From Desmospora profundinema (GTDB taxonomy: Bacteria > Bacillota > Bacilli > Thermoactinomycetales > DSM-45169), in contig NZ_JAVDQG010000001.1 in the NCBI RefSeq assembly GCF_031454155.1, positions 124,001 through 188,000 on the forward strand: a stretch of DNA of 64,000 nucleotides, written 5' to 3'. The notes beneath the pieces were generated by a model. That model worked only from the letters and a program-made list of their open reading frames with translations, was not told where the DNA came from and ran no database searches. Made by a program: the position numbers and the translations under genes. The number at the start of each line of letters is the position of its first letter. Position 1 is the stretch's first letter. Positions 25,945 through 34,276 of this stretch are shown piece by piece.

Positions 25945-25959
25945 TATTCGTGCTATAAT
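25930..25959 (+). promoter_or_regulatory. Promoter of the thioesterase gene
   Basis: A perfect TATAAT (25954-25959) preceded by TG one base upstream (extended -10), with a weak TGACTA at the -35 position inside the FadR-like operator. Repression by occlusion is expected. Confidence 0.7.
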
Positions 25960-25994
25960 AGAAAAGCATTTCAAGAAGGGAGAAGGAGAAGCAA

Positions 25995-26405
25995 ATGAAA
26001 CATGAATTTCAATTAGTTGTTCGTTCCACCGATGTGGATATGATCGGCCATGTCAATAACGCCAAATACCTGGAATATATGGAATGGGCGCGATTTGACT
26101 GGATGAAGCAGTTGGGATTGGGAATGAGTCAGATCCAAAAACGGGGCTTATTGCCCGTTGTTGTTCATATCGGGATTGATTATCGCAAAGAACTGCGCTT
26201 GGATGATTCCGTTACGGTTGTAACCGAACCGCTGCGCCTGGGGAATAAAAGCAGTGTCGTTCGGCAGCGTATTTTGACGGAAAAGGGAGAAGTGGCCTGT
26301 GAAGCGGAAGTCACCTCCGTGGTGATCGATGCCCAAACCCGCCGGGCAACGGAACCTCCGCAGGAGTGGAAACAAATTTTTGAATCAGCGGTCGTTCATT
26401 CATGA
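25995..26405 (+). CDS. Acyl-CoA thioesterase, 4HBT hotdog family
   Basis: A 136-residue YbgC/FcbC-like hotdog-fold protein, probably cytoplasmic. STDVDMIGHVNNAKYLEYME near residue 12 is the family signature with the Asp and the GHVNN loop, and VHIGIDYRKELRLDDSVTV follows. It is expected to hydrolyse acyl-CoA esters. The upstream FadR-type operator suggests induction by long-chain acyl-CoA, in keeping with a role in fatty-acid metabolism. The start has GAAGGGAGAAGGAGAAG. A terminator follows at 26468. Confidence 0.88.
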   Translation: MKHEFQLVVRSTDVDMIGHVNNAKYLEYMEWARFDWMKQLGLGMSQIQKRGLLPVVVHIGIDYRKELRLDDSVTVVTEPLRLGNKSSVVRQRILTEKGEVACEAEVTSVVIDAQTRRATEPPQEWKQIFESAVVHS

Positions 26406-26467
26406 TATGAACCGTTAACAAAACGAAAGCAGGCAGGACTCCCCTCCTGCTCTGCATACTAAGAATG

Positions 26468-26498
26468 CAGCGTCCCTATTTAAATGGGGACGCTGTTT
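26468..26498 (+). terminator. Rho-independent terminator
   Basis: CAGCGTCCC / GGGACGCTG stem followed by TTTTGGTTT, between the convergent thioesterase and His-rich protein genes. Confidence 0.8.
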
Positions 26499-26515
26499 TG
26501 GTTTAAGAAGTCCTT

Positions 26516-26857
26516 TCACCCCGATTGTACCGTCACGATTTCCACCGGGCCGTGATCGTCACAATGGTCCCCGTGGACATGGTGCAGACGGCCGTTCACG
26601 AGATAATCGAGATGATCTCCATGGGGAATGCGTTCATGGCCGCAGTCTTCGTCGTGGTGGCAACCGCAATTTAAGGGGCGACAGGTGTCCGGATTGATGC
26701 CGGAAACTTCGATCCGACACTCATCCCAGTGATCATCGTGTTTGTGGTGTAGATGACCGTTATGAAGGTAATCCAAGTGGTCCCCGTGGCGGATTTTGGT
26801 GTGTCCGCATGCAAGGGTGTGTTTATGTCGGTGGTTTTCGTGGGTCTCATGATTCAT
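26516..26857 (-). CDS. Histidine-rich metal-binding protein with internal duplication
   Basis: A 113-residue, very His/Asp-rich soluble protein. Two copies of one motif are present: HGDHLDYLHNGHLHHKHDDH (about residue 25) and HGDHLDYLVNGRLHHVHGDH (about residue 77), joined by a Cys-rich segment NCGCHHDEDCGHER. Such HGDHxDYLxxGxLHHxH proteins are probable zinc buffers or chaperones; that is inferred from composition and from position opposite a Zur-box-controlled GTPase gene. The start has GAGGTGA. Partial Zur-like half-sites occur upstream (around 26975 and 27017), but I cannot show that they function. Confidence 0.8.
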   Translation of the reverse strand: MNHETHENHRHKHTLACGHTKIRHGDHLDYLHNGHLHHKHDDHWDECRIEVSGINPDTCRPLNCGCHHDEDCGHERIPHGDHLDYLVNGRLHHVHGDHCDDHGPVEIVTVQSG

Positions 26858-27063
26858 CGGGTGTCACCTCTATTAACAGGATGAAAATTATTTTGCCCTC
26901 TCTCGATACGGATTACCCGAATCTTACACTGCGAAAGTCTGATTTCTCTCTCCATCAGTGGGTGATGGCATCTTACGTAATCATCTATTCCAATGTAGAT
27001 ATATTTTTTTGTAAATCGTAAACATAAGCATAAGAGGTGTCGTGGACAAGAGATGATCCCTTA
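26858..27063. other. Divergent intergenic region of the zinc locus
   Basis: AT-rich spacer between the His-rich protein and the GTPase gene. It contains weak Zur-like sequences (ACGTAATCAT near 26976, TCGTAAACAT near 27017) but no gene on either strand. Confidence 0.4.
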
Positions 27064-27092
27064 TTGACAAGAATATATGACGCCGATACACT
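27064..27092 (+). promoter_or_regulatory. Sigma-A-type promoter of the COG0523 operon
   Basis: TTGACA (27064-27069) and TACACT (27087-27092) with a 17-bp spacer. The Zur-type operator lies just downstream, near the expected transcription start. Confidence 0.6.
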
Positions 27093-27111
27093 AAATGAGA
27101 CTCCATTAAAA

Positions 27112-27126
27112 ACGTAATAATTACGA
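27112..27126. promoter_or_regulatory. Zur box
   Basis: ACGTAATAATTACGA contains the perfect palindrome CGTAATAATTACG and matches 14 of 15 positions of the B. subtilis Zur consensus TCGTAATNATTACGA. Placed about 20 bp past the -10 element, it should repress the operon when zinc is sufficient. Confidence 0.85.
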
Positions 27127-27174
27127 TTTAACCTTGGGATAGAAGGTTAGTAAATGGTGAAGGGGGAAGAAACG

Positions 27175-28380
27175 ATGGAACGATCCAACATTCCGGTGAC
27201 GGTGTTGAGCGGTTATCTGGGAGCGGGGAAAACAACCGTACTTAACCATGTGTTGAATAACCGTCAAGGGTTGAAAGTGGCGGTGATCGTCAACGACATG
27301 AGCGAGATTAACATTGACGCGGATTTGGTGAAAGAGGGGGGCGGCTTGTCCCGTACCGATGAAAAGCTGGTGGAGATGTCCAACGGCTGCATCTGCTGCA
27401 CCCTGCGGGAAGATTTGCTGGTGGAAGTGGAACGGCTGGCCAAAGACGGGCGCTTCGACTACATCCTGATTGAGTCGACGGGGATCAGTGAACCGGTGCC
27501 GGTGGCCCAAACCTTCTCGTATGTGGATGAGGAGGCAGGCATTGACCTTACTTCCCTGTGCCGAATCGACACGATGGTGACGGTCGTGGATGCCAACCGC
27601 TTCTGGCACGATTATTCCTCGGGGGAATCCCTGTTGGAACGAAAGCAGGCGGCAGGGGAAGAGGATACCCGTGATGTGGTCGATCTGTTGATCGACCAGA
27701 TTGAATTCTGCAACGTTCTGATTCTGAACAAGTGCGATTTAGTGGAGGATGGCCCGTTGAACCAGATGGAAAGCTTGTTTCGCAAATTGGCGCCGGAAGC
27801 CCGTATCATTCGCACCACACATGGTCAGGTTCATCCCGGGGAGATTTTGAATACGGGTCTGTTTGACTTTGAAAAGGCCAGTCAAGCCCCGGGTTGGCTC
27901 AAAGAATTGGAACAGGGGGAACACACACCGGAGACGGAGGAGTACGGGATCGCTTCGTTTGTATATGAGCGGCGGATCCCGTTTCATCCGGATCGCCTGT
28001 ATCGCTGGATGGAAGAGTGGCCGGAAGAAGTGGTGCGGGCCAAGGGGTTGATGTGGATTGCCAGCCGCAGCGATACGGCATATCAATTGAGCCAGGCCGG
28101 TCCCTCCATCCAGATTGGACCGGTGGCATACTGGGTTCATTCCCTGGAAGAAGAGGAGCGACAGTCTATCATGCGGGAGCAGCCGGAGGTGCTGGAAAAG
28201 TGGGACCCGGTTTGGGGGGATCGCATCAACCAGTTTGTCCTGATCGGAATGGATATGAAACGGGAGGAGCTGGAGGCATCCTTGGACGCATGCCTTTTGA
28301 CCCCAGAGGAAATGGAAGGGGATTGGGCTCGGTTCTCCGATCCGTTTCCGAAGGTGGAAGAACAAACCCAACACGCTTAA
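27175..28380 (+). CDS. COG0523 GTPase metallochaperone (ZagA/YciC-like)
   Basis: A 401-residue SIMIBI-class GTPase of the CobW/COG0523 family. VTVLSGYLGAGKTTVLNHVL is the Walker A motif, SNGCICCTLREDLLVE the invariant CxCC metal-binding motif, LIESTGISEPVPVAQTF the Walker B region and LNKCDLV the guanine-specificity motif. The C-terminal CobW domain covers about residues 255-385. In B. subtilis the Zur-regulated member ZagA delivers zinc during deficiency, and the Zur box here supports the same class. The ATG after AAGGGGGAAGAAACG is preferred to one seven codons upstream. It is the first gene of a Zur-controlled run. Confidence 0.92.
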   Translation: MERSNIPVTVLSGYLGAGKTTVLNHVLNNRQGLKVAVIVNDMSEINIDADLVKEGGGLSRTDEKLVEMSNGCICCTLREDLLVEVERLAKDGRFDYILIESTGISEPVPVAQTFSYVDEEAGIDLTSLCRIDTMVTVVDANRFWHDYSSGESLLERKQAAGEEDTRDVVDLLIDQIEFCNVLILNKCDLVEDGPLNQMESLFRKLAPEARIIRTTHGQVHPGEILNTGLFDFEKASQAPGWLKELEQGEHTPETEEYGIASFVYERRIPFHPDRLYRWMEEWPEEVVRAKGLMWIASRSDTAYQLSQAGPSIQIGPVAYWVHSLEEEERQSIMREQPEVLEKWDPVWGDRINQFVLIGMDMKREELEASLDACLLTPEEMEGDWARFSDPFPKVEEQTQHA

Positions 28381-28412
28381 AGGAATGTTTGGATAAGACG
28401 GAGGCTATGACG

Positions 28413-29534
28413 ATGACAGAACGACAAACCGATGTGCTCATCATTGGAGCAGGTCCGGCCGGAGTGGGGTTGGGGGCGTTATTTTGTCAGGCCGGATTTG
28501 ACCGCTTTCTTCTGTTGGAACGGGATGAGGTGGGGGCCAGCTTCTTTTCCTGGCCGCAGGAAATGCGGTTGATTACGCCTTCCTTCCACGGGCATGCGTT
28601 TGGCCATCTCGATTTAAACGCGGTGATGCCGGGGACTTCTCCGGCATTTTCATTAAAAAAAGAGCACCTCTCCGGAGAGGAATATGGAAGTTATTTGCAA
28701 GCAGTGGCCGATCATTTCGAGTTGCCGATCCATACGGGTGTGGATGTCACCCGCGTGGAAAAGGATGGGGATGTCTTCCGCATCCACACACAGGAGGGGG
28801 TGTATACCAGCCGTTTCGTGGTATGGGCGGCGGGTGAGTTTTCGTATCCGCATCGGGAACCGTTTCCGGGAGCGGAAAGCTGCATCCACAGCAGCGAGGT
28901 GGAATCATGGGCGTCGCTGCCTGGGACGGAGCAGGTGGTGGTCGGCGGCTATGAGAGCGGAATGGATGCAGCGATCCACCTGGTCAAGGCAGGAAAAATG
29001 GTGATCGTACTCTCCCGTGAATCCAACTGGCTCAGTGAAGAGCCGGATCCCAGCATCTCCTTGTCCCCGTATACCCGTGAACGGCTGCAGGATGTGCTGG
29101 AAACAGGCCGGCTGCGCTTATGGGGAGATGCCGAGGTGGTTCGTGTCCAACGGGATCAGGCGGGCTGGCGCCTATTCCTTCAGGATGGCGACACGGTGAC
29201 CGTTGACCATCCCCCGATTCTTGCCACCGGTTTCCGCGGAAGCGTGGAGCGGGTGAAGGAACATTTTGAACGGGAAGAAGACGGGAACGTACTCCTGACG
29301 GAACGGGACGAGTCCACCCGAACATCCGGATTGTTTTTGTGTGGTCCCCGTGTCAAACACGGAAACGTGATTTTCTGTTTCATTTATAAGTTCCGTCAGC
29401 GTTTTGCCGTGGTGGCTGAAGAGATTTTACGTCGGCTGGAGGCTCCCTACGACCCCGATATTTTCCAATATTACCGGGACAATCAGATGTTTCTGGATGA
29501 TTTGTCCTGCTGTGATGATGAGTGCGTATGCTGA
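28413..29534 (+). CDS. FAD/NAD(P)-binding oxidoreductase with Cys-rich C-terminus
   Basis: A 373-residue flavoprotein-like oxidoreductase. TDVLIIGAGPAGVGLGALFC is the FAD-binding Rossmann motif, VVVGGYESGMDAAIHL near residue 175 the NAD(P)-binding one, and ILATGFRGS the ATG motif. The protein ends with DLSCCDDECVC, four cysteines suitable for a metal or redox centre. It lies between the COG0523 GTPase and the FeoB-like transporter and overlaps the latter, so a part in metal acquisition (for example redox or ligand chemistry at the transporter) is inferred; the reaction is unknown. The start used lies 8 bases after GGAGG; an ATG two codons earlier is too close. Confidence 0.85.
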   Translation: MTERQTDVLIIGAGPAGVGLGALFCQAGFDRFLLLERDEVGASFFSWPQEMRLITPSFHGHAFGHLDLNAVMPGTSPAFSLKKEHLSGEEYGSYLQAVADHFELPIHTGVDVTRVEKDGDVFRIHTQEGVYTSRFVVWAAGEFSYPHREPFPGAESCIHSSEVESWASLPGTEQVVVGGYESGMDAAIHLVKAGKMVIVLSRESNWLSEEPDPSISLSPYTRERLQDVLETGRLRLWGDAEVVRVQRDQAGWRLFLQDGDTVTVDHPPILATGFRGSVERVKEHFEREEDGNVLLTERDESTRTSGLFLCGPRVKHGNVIFCFIYKFRQRFAVVAEEILRRLEAPYDPDIFQYYRDNQMFLDDLSCCDDECVC

Positions 29535-31186
29535 ACACTGGTGGGACCGTCGTGTTGGTGGGCATGGAGTCAGCCGGGAAATCGACCGTATTTTCCCGTT
29601 TGACTCGTTGCCGGTCCGGCGAGGAATCGGGGGTACAGGGGACAACGGTAACGGTTCGCCGGGAGACGGTGGATGGGGAAGATATCGTGCTGGTGGATAC
29701 ACCCGGCATCCGTTTCCGCTCCGACAGTGAAACGACTCGTCTGGCCTTGGCAGAAGCCGGCCGTGCCGACCGGATTGTGTTGGTGGTGCGGGCGACTCAC
29801 GCTCGCTCCGAATTGAAGGTGCTGTTGGAGGAAGTGCCATTGGAGGGAAGACCGTGGGCGTTGATCTTTACCTTTGAAGATCGGGCACCAGCAGGTCTTG
29901 CCCGATGGATGGATGATTGCCGAAAGCGATTCGGGGTTCCGGTGGTTTCCGTAGACGCCCGCCGGATGGAACCAAACGCCCGGAAATCCGTGATCCGCGC
30001 CATGACAGAAGAAGAACAGGGAGAGCCCGGCGGGACGGATGGGGAGATTCCGTTTGTGGAGGAAGTGAATCCGCCGGCGACGGGGTTGGACCATTCCATT
30101 GCCGGACGGTGGGTGGCGTTGGGGGCTCTGTTGGCCTTGTTTGCCCTTCCGGTGTACATGGCATATCTTCTTGCGAATGCATTGGAACCTTGGTTGGATC
30201 GATGGTTGCTGGATCCGGTACGGACCTGGGTGACAGGGATGCCGTCATGGTTTCAAGCAGTGCTCACCGGGGATTATGGACTGCTCACCTTGGGGCCGTA
30301 TTCTTTTTTGTGGGCGTTTCCGGTGGTGTTGTTCATCGGGTCCAGTGTAGCCGTTACGGAGGAAACCGGATGGAAAGACCGGATCACCGAAGCCCTTGAT
30401 CCGTGGTTGCGCCGGGTCGGTTTGAACGGACGGGATTTGGTGCCGGTGTTGACCGGCTTCGGCTGCAATGTGGTGGCGGTTTTTCAAAGCCGTACCTGTT
30501 CCGCTTGCACCCGGTCCGCGTGTGTCTCCCTGATCGCGTTCGGGTCTGCTTGCAGCTACCAAATCGGGGCGACGCTTTCCCTGTTTGGATCCGCCGGACG
30601 TCCGTGGTTGTTTTTGCCTTATGTGGTCATATTGGTGGTGGTGGGTGCCGTCCATCTGCGGGTTTGGCATCCTGCCCTTGCAAAAGCCCATGCGCTTTTG
30701 CCGGGAAGGCGAACGTTTCTGCAACCTCCCACTTGGCAAGGCTTTCGCTGGCGTTTACAAGGGGTGATTAAACAATTTTTGTTCCAAGCGATGCCTATTT
30801 TTCTCCTCATCTGTCTGGTGGCCTCCGTCATCGACCAGGTGGGTTGGCTGGATCGATTGGCCTCTCTTTTGGGTCCGCTTCTGTCCCTGTTAGGCCTTCC
30901 CGAGAGTGCCGCTGCCGGGTTGTTATTCTCCGTGCTGCGAAAAGACGGGATGCTGGTGTTCAACGAGCAGGGGGGCGCATGGATCCAAGCCTTGGATGTG
31001 TGGCCCCTGTTTGTGCTGGTCTATCTCGCCTCTACACTGACGGCCTGCTTGGTGACCCTGTGGACCATTCATAGGGAAATGGGGTGGCGTACCGCTGTTG
31101 GGTTGGTGGCAAAACAGGGGGTTACCTCCTTGGTGAGTGCCGGGGTGTTGGCGGCAGCGGGTTGGTTGATCATGACGGTGGTCTAG
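29522..31186 (+). CDS. FeoB-like GTPase-permease in Zur-controlled operon
   Basis: A 554-residue protein related to the ferrous iron transporter FeoB but shorter. The N-terminal G domain has G1 VLVGMESAGKSTVFSRLT and G3 DTPG, but the NKxD guanine-specificity motif is not found (FTFEDRAPAG at that position). About eight hydrophobic segments follow with two Gate-type cores. The FeoB core motif GFGCNV is present and is followed by an unusual Cys-rich run, RTCSACTRSACVSLIAFGSAC. The Zur-type operator upstream suggests that it imports zinc or another metal under zinc starvation rather than iron; this is inference. The GTG start overlaps the previous gene; an ATG two codons later is equally possible. 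Confidence 0.85.
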   Translation: MRMLNTGGTVVLVGMESAGKSTVFSRLTRCRSGEESGVQGTTVTVRRETVDGEDIVLVDTPGIRFRSDSETTRLALAEAGRADRIVLVVRATHARSELKVLLEEVPLEGRPWALIFTFEDRAPAGLARWMDDCRKRFGVPVVSVDARRMEPNARKSVIRAMTEEEQGEPGGTDGEIPFVEEVNPPATGLDHSIAGRWVALGALLALFALPVYMAYLLANALEPWLDRWLLDPVRTWVTGMPSWFQAVLTGDYGLLTLGPYSFLWAFPVVLFIGSSVAVTEETGWKDRITEALDPWLRRVGLNGRDLVPVLTGFGCNVVAVFQSRTCSACTRSACVSLIAFGSACSYQIGATLSLFGSAGRPWLFLPYVVILVVVGAVHLRVWHPALAKAHALLPGRRTFLQPPTWQGFRWRLQGVIKQFLFQAMPIFLLICLVASVIDQVGWLDRLASLLGPLLSLLGLPESAAAGLLFSVLRKDGMLVFNEQGGAWIQALDVWPLFVLVYLASTLTACLVTLWTIHREMGWRTAVGLVAKQGVTSLVSAGVLAAAGWLIMTVV

Positions 31187-31291
31187 CAGGATTTTTTCCG
31201 GGAGAGGGAGAAACAGAGAATCATTCAGCCTAAGAAAGGAAGCAAGCCGGAAAAGGTGTAAACCGATGAATCATCGTCAGGAGGCGTTGTT

Positions 31292-31924
31292 TTGAGCCGG
31301 ACGTTGCAAGAGAGCCGAGCGTTGTTTGACGACTGGGCAAGCACGTATGACCGGGATCTGGTTGATCCGTCGGGGCCGTTGACGGGGTATCGGACCAGTC
31401 TGGACACCGCTTTTGAAATGGCGGGGAACCATGACCGCGTGCTCGATATCGGGATTGGCACAGGCGGGTTTGCCTCGCTTTTTCATCAACGGGGAAGCCG
31501 GATCGTCGGAGTGGACATTTCAGAAAAGATGCTGGAACAGTGCCGGGAACAATATCCGGACTTCGTCCTCCAGCAGGGCTCCTTTACCCCTCTGCCGTTT
31601 AAAGCGGGAGAGTTTGATGCCGCCATCTCCAGCTTTTGCTTTCATGAAGTGGCCTCGGCTGAGAGGCCCGAGGCTTTGGCCGAGGTGTATCGGGTGTTGA
31701 AGCCCGGGGGTCTTTTCTGTCTGTTGGACATCCTCTTCGCTTCCATCCCCGCACGGGAGGACGCCAGACGGGCCATCGGCAAGCACTGGGATGAGGAAGA
31801 AGATTACCCCCTTGTGGAGAAGGTGGATACCTGGTTGCGGCAGGCGGGGTTTGCTTCCGTCCAATGGCGGCAAACCGCACCCTGCCATTGGGTGGCAGTG
31901 GCCAAAAAAAGGGAATCATGCTAA
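31292..31924 (+). CDS. Class I SAM-dependent methyltransferase
   Basis: A 210-residue cytoplasmic methyltransferase. VLDIGIGTGGFASLFHQRG is motif I, IVGVDISEKMLEQC the acidic loop, FDAAISSFCFHEV motif II and EVYRVLKPGGLFCLLDILFA motif III. This resembles small-molecule methyltransferases of the UbiE/YrrT group; the substrate is unknown. A TTG start follows CAGGAGGCGTTGTT. It lies 105 bp after the FeoB-like gene on the same strand with no terminator between, so it may be part of the Zur-controlled unit. Confidence 0.85.
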   Translation: MSRTLQESRALFDDWASTYDRDLVDPSGPLTGYRTSLDTAFEMAGNHDRVLDIGIGTGGFASLFHQRGSRIVGVDISEKMLEQCREQYPDFVLQQGSFTPLPFKAGEFDAAISSFCFHEVASAERPEALAEVYRVLKPGGLFCLLDILFASIPAREDARRAIGKHWDEEEDYPLVEKVDTWLRQAGFASVQWRQTAPCHWVAVAKKRESC

Positions 31925-31925
31925 A

Positions 31926-31956
31926 AACGGACCGATCGGATCGGTTCTTTTTTTGT
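31926..31956 (+). terminator. Rho-independent terminator
   Basis: GGACCGA / TCGGTTC stem with a five-base loop followed by seven T residues, just after the methyltransferase stop. Confidence 0.8.
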
Positions 31957-32067
31957 ACCCGGATCCCAAACAGGCGATGGCGGAAGTTTTCTATTGTCCC
32001 AAACGTCCACAGGATGAGAGCAATAGGATAGAAATAGAAGAGGAGAACGGAGGGGAGGCGAAAGAGG

Positions 32068-32292
32068 ATGAAAACACGTTCTTCCAGAATGCAGACACGC
32101 TCTTCTTCCAGAATGCGTGTCACCCGTACAGCTGGGGTGAACGTACCGCAGATCTCCTGGTTGGGAGGAGGATTATGGAAAAATATATTTAAATTTTGGG
32201 GCTTCTTTCAGACTTGTCGCCGGTTTTGGGGAGCTTGTAAAAAATGGTGGGGACCGTTGAGTGGTTTTCTGGCCCCGGGCCGGTTGTTCTAA
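32068..32292 (+). CDS. Small cationic Trp/Phe-rich protein, unknown
   Basis: A 74-residue ORF with a good ribosome binding site (GGGGAGG, 9 bases before ATG). The first 20 residues are Arg/Ser-rich with a small internal duplication (TRSSRM, TRSSSRM). The rest is strongly cationic and aromatic (SWLGGGLWKNIFKFWGFF, then CRRFWGACKKWWGPL), with two Cys six residues apart. This could be a membrane-active peptide such as a leaderless bacteriocin, a small membrane-associated protein, or a chance ORF. No immunity or export gene is adjacent. I recognise no family. Confidence 0.45.
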   Translation: MKTRSSRMQTRSSSRMRVTRTAGVNVPQISWLGGGLWKNIFKFWGFFQTCRRFWGACKKWWGPLSGFLAPGRLF

Positions 32293-32338
32293 CAGGTTTC
32301 GGTCTGATGGAAAGTGGGAAAACATTTCATCTCTCGAT

Positions 32339-32367
32339 CAGCTCCCTTCCTCGTGGAAGGGGGCTGT
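32339..32367 (+). terminator. Terminator-like hairpin
   Basis: CAGCTCCCTTCC / GGAAGGGGGCTG stem (one G-T pair) with loop TCGT. Only a weak T-rich tail follows. It separates the small cationic ORF from the OppA gene. Confidence 0.5.
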
Positions 32368-32419
32368 TGGCGTTTTCTATGAAAGCAACAGCTGTTAAAC
32401 TTTTCAACAATATTTCTTC

Positions 32420-32448
32420 TTATCAAGACAACTAATTTCATTTATAAT
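32420..32448 (+). promoter_or_regulatory. Promoter of the OppA-like gene
   Basis: TTATCA (32420-32425) and a perfect TATAAT (32443-32448) are separated by 17 bp in an AT-rich leader about 100 bp before the start codon. Confidence 0.55.
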
Positions 32449-32547
32449 GAATCTTGATTTATATTTATTCACCATGGGTACTTCCTTTATTTTGGAATAA
32501 ATCCATCTTTTTGTTCATTCAACATTCATATTCCTAGGAGGGTTCCG

Positions 32548-34176
32548 ATGAAGAGACGGTGGATTGTAGGCTTGACGTGGTTGACGGTTCTCAGTATCGC
32601 ATTGGTAGGGTGTACCGGGGTGAACACTGGTGCTCCGGAAAACGAGGGCAGTGCAGATGAAAATCAAGTGTTGGATATGACAATCCCTGCCGAGCCTCCT
32701 ACACTGGATCACTCTGTGACCACAGACGCGGTTTCCTTTGACTTTATTTTGAATAACGTGATGGACGGTTTATACCGATTGAACAAAGATAATAAACCGG
32801 AGCCGGCCATCGCTTCCGGAATCGACATTACGGAAGACAAGTCGACGTATACCTTCTCGTTGCGCGAAGCCAATTGGAGCGACGGAGAACCGGTGACGGC
32901 CCACGACTTCGAATATGCCTGGAAACGGGCATTGGATCCGGAAACCAAGGCAGAGTATGCGTTTATTTTGTACCCGATTAAAAATGCCGAAGCGTACAAT
33001 TCCGGCGAAGTTTCCGCTGATCAGGTCGGAGTGAGGGCCATTGACGAAAAAACGCTGCAAGTGGAGCTGGAGGCGCCTACTCCATACTTTTTAAGCCTCA
33101 CCACTTTCGCTACCTATTTCCCGTTGCGGGAAGACATTGTGGACAAGTATGGGAATGAGTATGCGACAGGTGCGGACAAGATGGTGTACAACGGTCCCTT
33201 TGAAGTAGGTGAGTGGAAGCATGAACAATCACTGACGCTGAAAAAGAATCAATCGTATTGGGATCGGAATACGGTTAAGCTGGAGACGGTCAATATGAAC
33301 ATCGTCAAGGATACTTCCACTGGGGTGAACCTGTATACCGCCGGTGAAGTGGATGTCGCCAGCCTGGACTCCGCTCTGGCGGATGCATTTAAAAAGAGCC
33401 CGGAATATTTGCCGATTACACTGGCCGAGACTCAGTACATCCAGTTCAACACCAACAACGAATTTTTGTCCAACGCAAAAATCCGTAAAGCAATCAGTTA
33501 CGCAGTAGACCGTGAATCGATCACCAAGTTGCTGCAGGATGGATCGGAACCGGCATACTCGTTTGTTCCCCCCTCCATCTTTACGAGTGACAACCAGATA
33601 TTCCGTGAGATAGCGCCGGACGGTCATCAGTATAATCCGCAGGAAGCCCAGCGGTTGTTAGAGGAGGGAATGGAGGAGCTTGGGTTTACCTCCAAACCAC
33701 GACTTACCTTGCTCAGCTTTGACGATCACCGTCGTCAAGTGGCGGTTGCAATCCAGGAGCAGTTGAAAAACACCCTGGATCTGGATATCAATATCGATCC
33801 CCAGCCGCTCAGACAAAAGAGGGATCGGGAAGCGCAGCGGGATTTCGAACTTTCCTTTATCAGCTGGAGGGCCGACTACAATGATCCGCAGACCTATCTT
33901 GATATGTGGGTGACCGGAGGGCCGTTTAACCGTGCCGACTGGAGCAATAAGGAATACGATAAATTAATCAACGATTCGGTCCGAAATCCCGACAACGAAG
34001 AACGGACCCGAAACTATGTGGAAGCGGAGAAGATTCTGCTGGAAGGATCGCCTGTGGCACCTGTGTTCTATACAGGGAAGATCTTTTTGCAAAAACAGTA
34101 TGTAAAAGGGATTTACCGTCATCCGGTAGGTGCGGAACTCACCTTGAAGTGGGCGTATATGGACGGAAAAGAATAG
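32548..34176 (+). CDS. Peptide ABC transporter substrate-binding lipoprotein (OppA family)
   Basis: A 542-residue extracellular lipoprotein. The signal peptide ends LSIALVGC (Cys at about residue 22). The SBP family 5 fold follows: MTIPAEPPTLDHSVTTDAVS, WSDGEPVTAHDFEYAWKRAL (the family signature) and YNGPFEVGEWKHEQSLTLKK. It is expected to capture oligopeptides. No permease or ATPase genes are adjacent, so it is an orphan binding protein using a transporter encoded elsewhere, or a peptide-signal receptor. It is flanked by its own promoter and terminator; the start has TAGGAGGG. Confidence 0.93.
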   Translation: MKRRWIVGLTWLTVLSIALVGCTGVNTGAPENEGSADENQVLDMTIPAEPPTLDHSVTTDAVSFDFILNNVMDGLYRLNKDNKPEPAIASGIDITEDKSTYTFSLREANWSDGEPVTAHDFEYAWKRALDPETKAEYAFILYPIKNAEAYNSGEVSADQVGVRAIDEKTLQVELEAPTPYFLSLTTFATYFPLREDIVDKYGNEYATGADKMVYNGPFEVGEWKHEQSLTLKKNQSYWDRNTVKLETVNMNIVKDTSTGVNLYTAGEVDVASLDSALADAFKKSPEYLPITLAETQYIQFNTNNEFLSNAKIRKAISYAVDRESITKLLQDGSEPAYSFVPPSIFTSDNQIFREIAPDGHQYNPQEAQRLLEEGMEELGFTSKPRLTLLSFDDHRRQVAVAIQEQLKNTLDLDINIDPQPLRQKRDREAQRDFELSFISWRADYNDPQTYLDMWVTGGPFNRADWSNKEYDKLINDSVRNPDNEERTRNYVEAEKILLEGSPVAPVFYTGKIFLQKQYVKGIYRHPVGAELTLKWAYMDGKE

Positions 34177-34183
34177 TCGAGTT

Positions 34184-34228
34184 AAAACCCTTGGTCTTGC
34201 CAACCGGCATGATCAAGGGTTTTTTTTA
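34184..34228 (+). terminator. Rho-independent terminator after OppA
   Basis: AAAACCCTTG / CAAGGGTTTT stem followed by an eight-base T-run. Confidence 0.85.
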
Positions 34229-34276
34229 TGAAGCGGTGTTTTCGGCACTACCGGCAGGTGTTGCTCATTTATCAGC

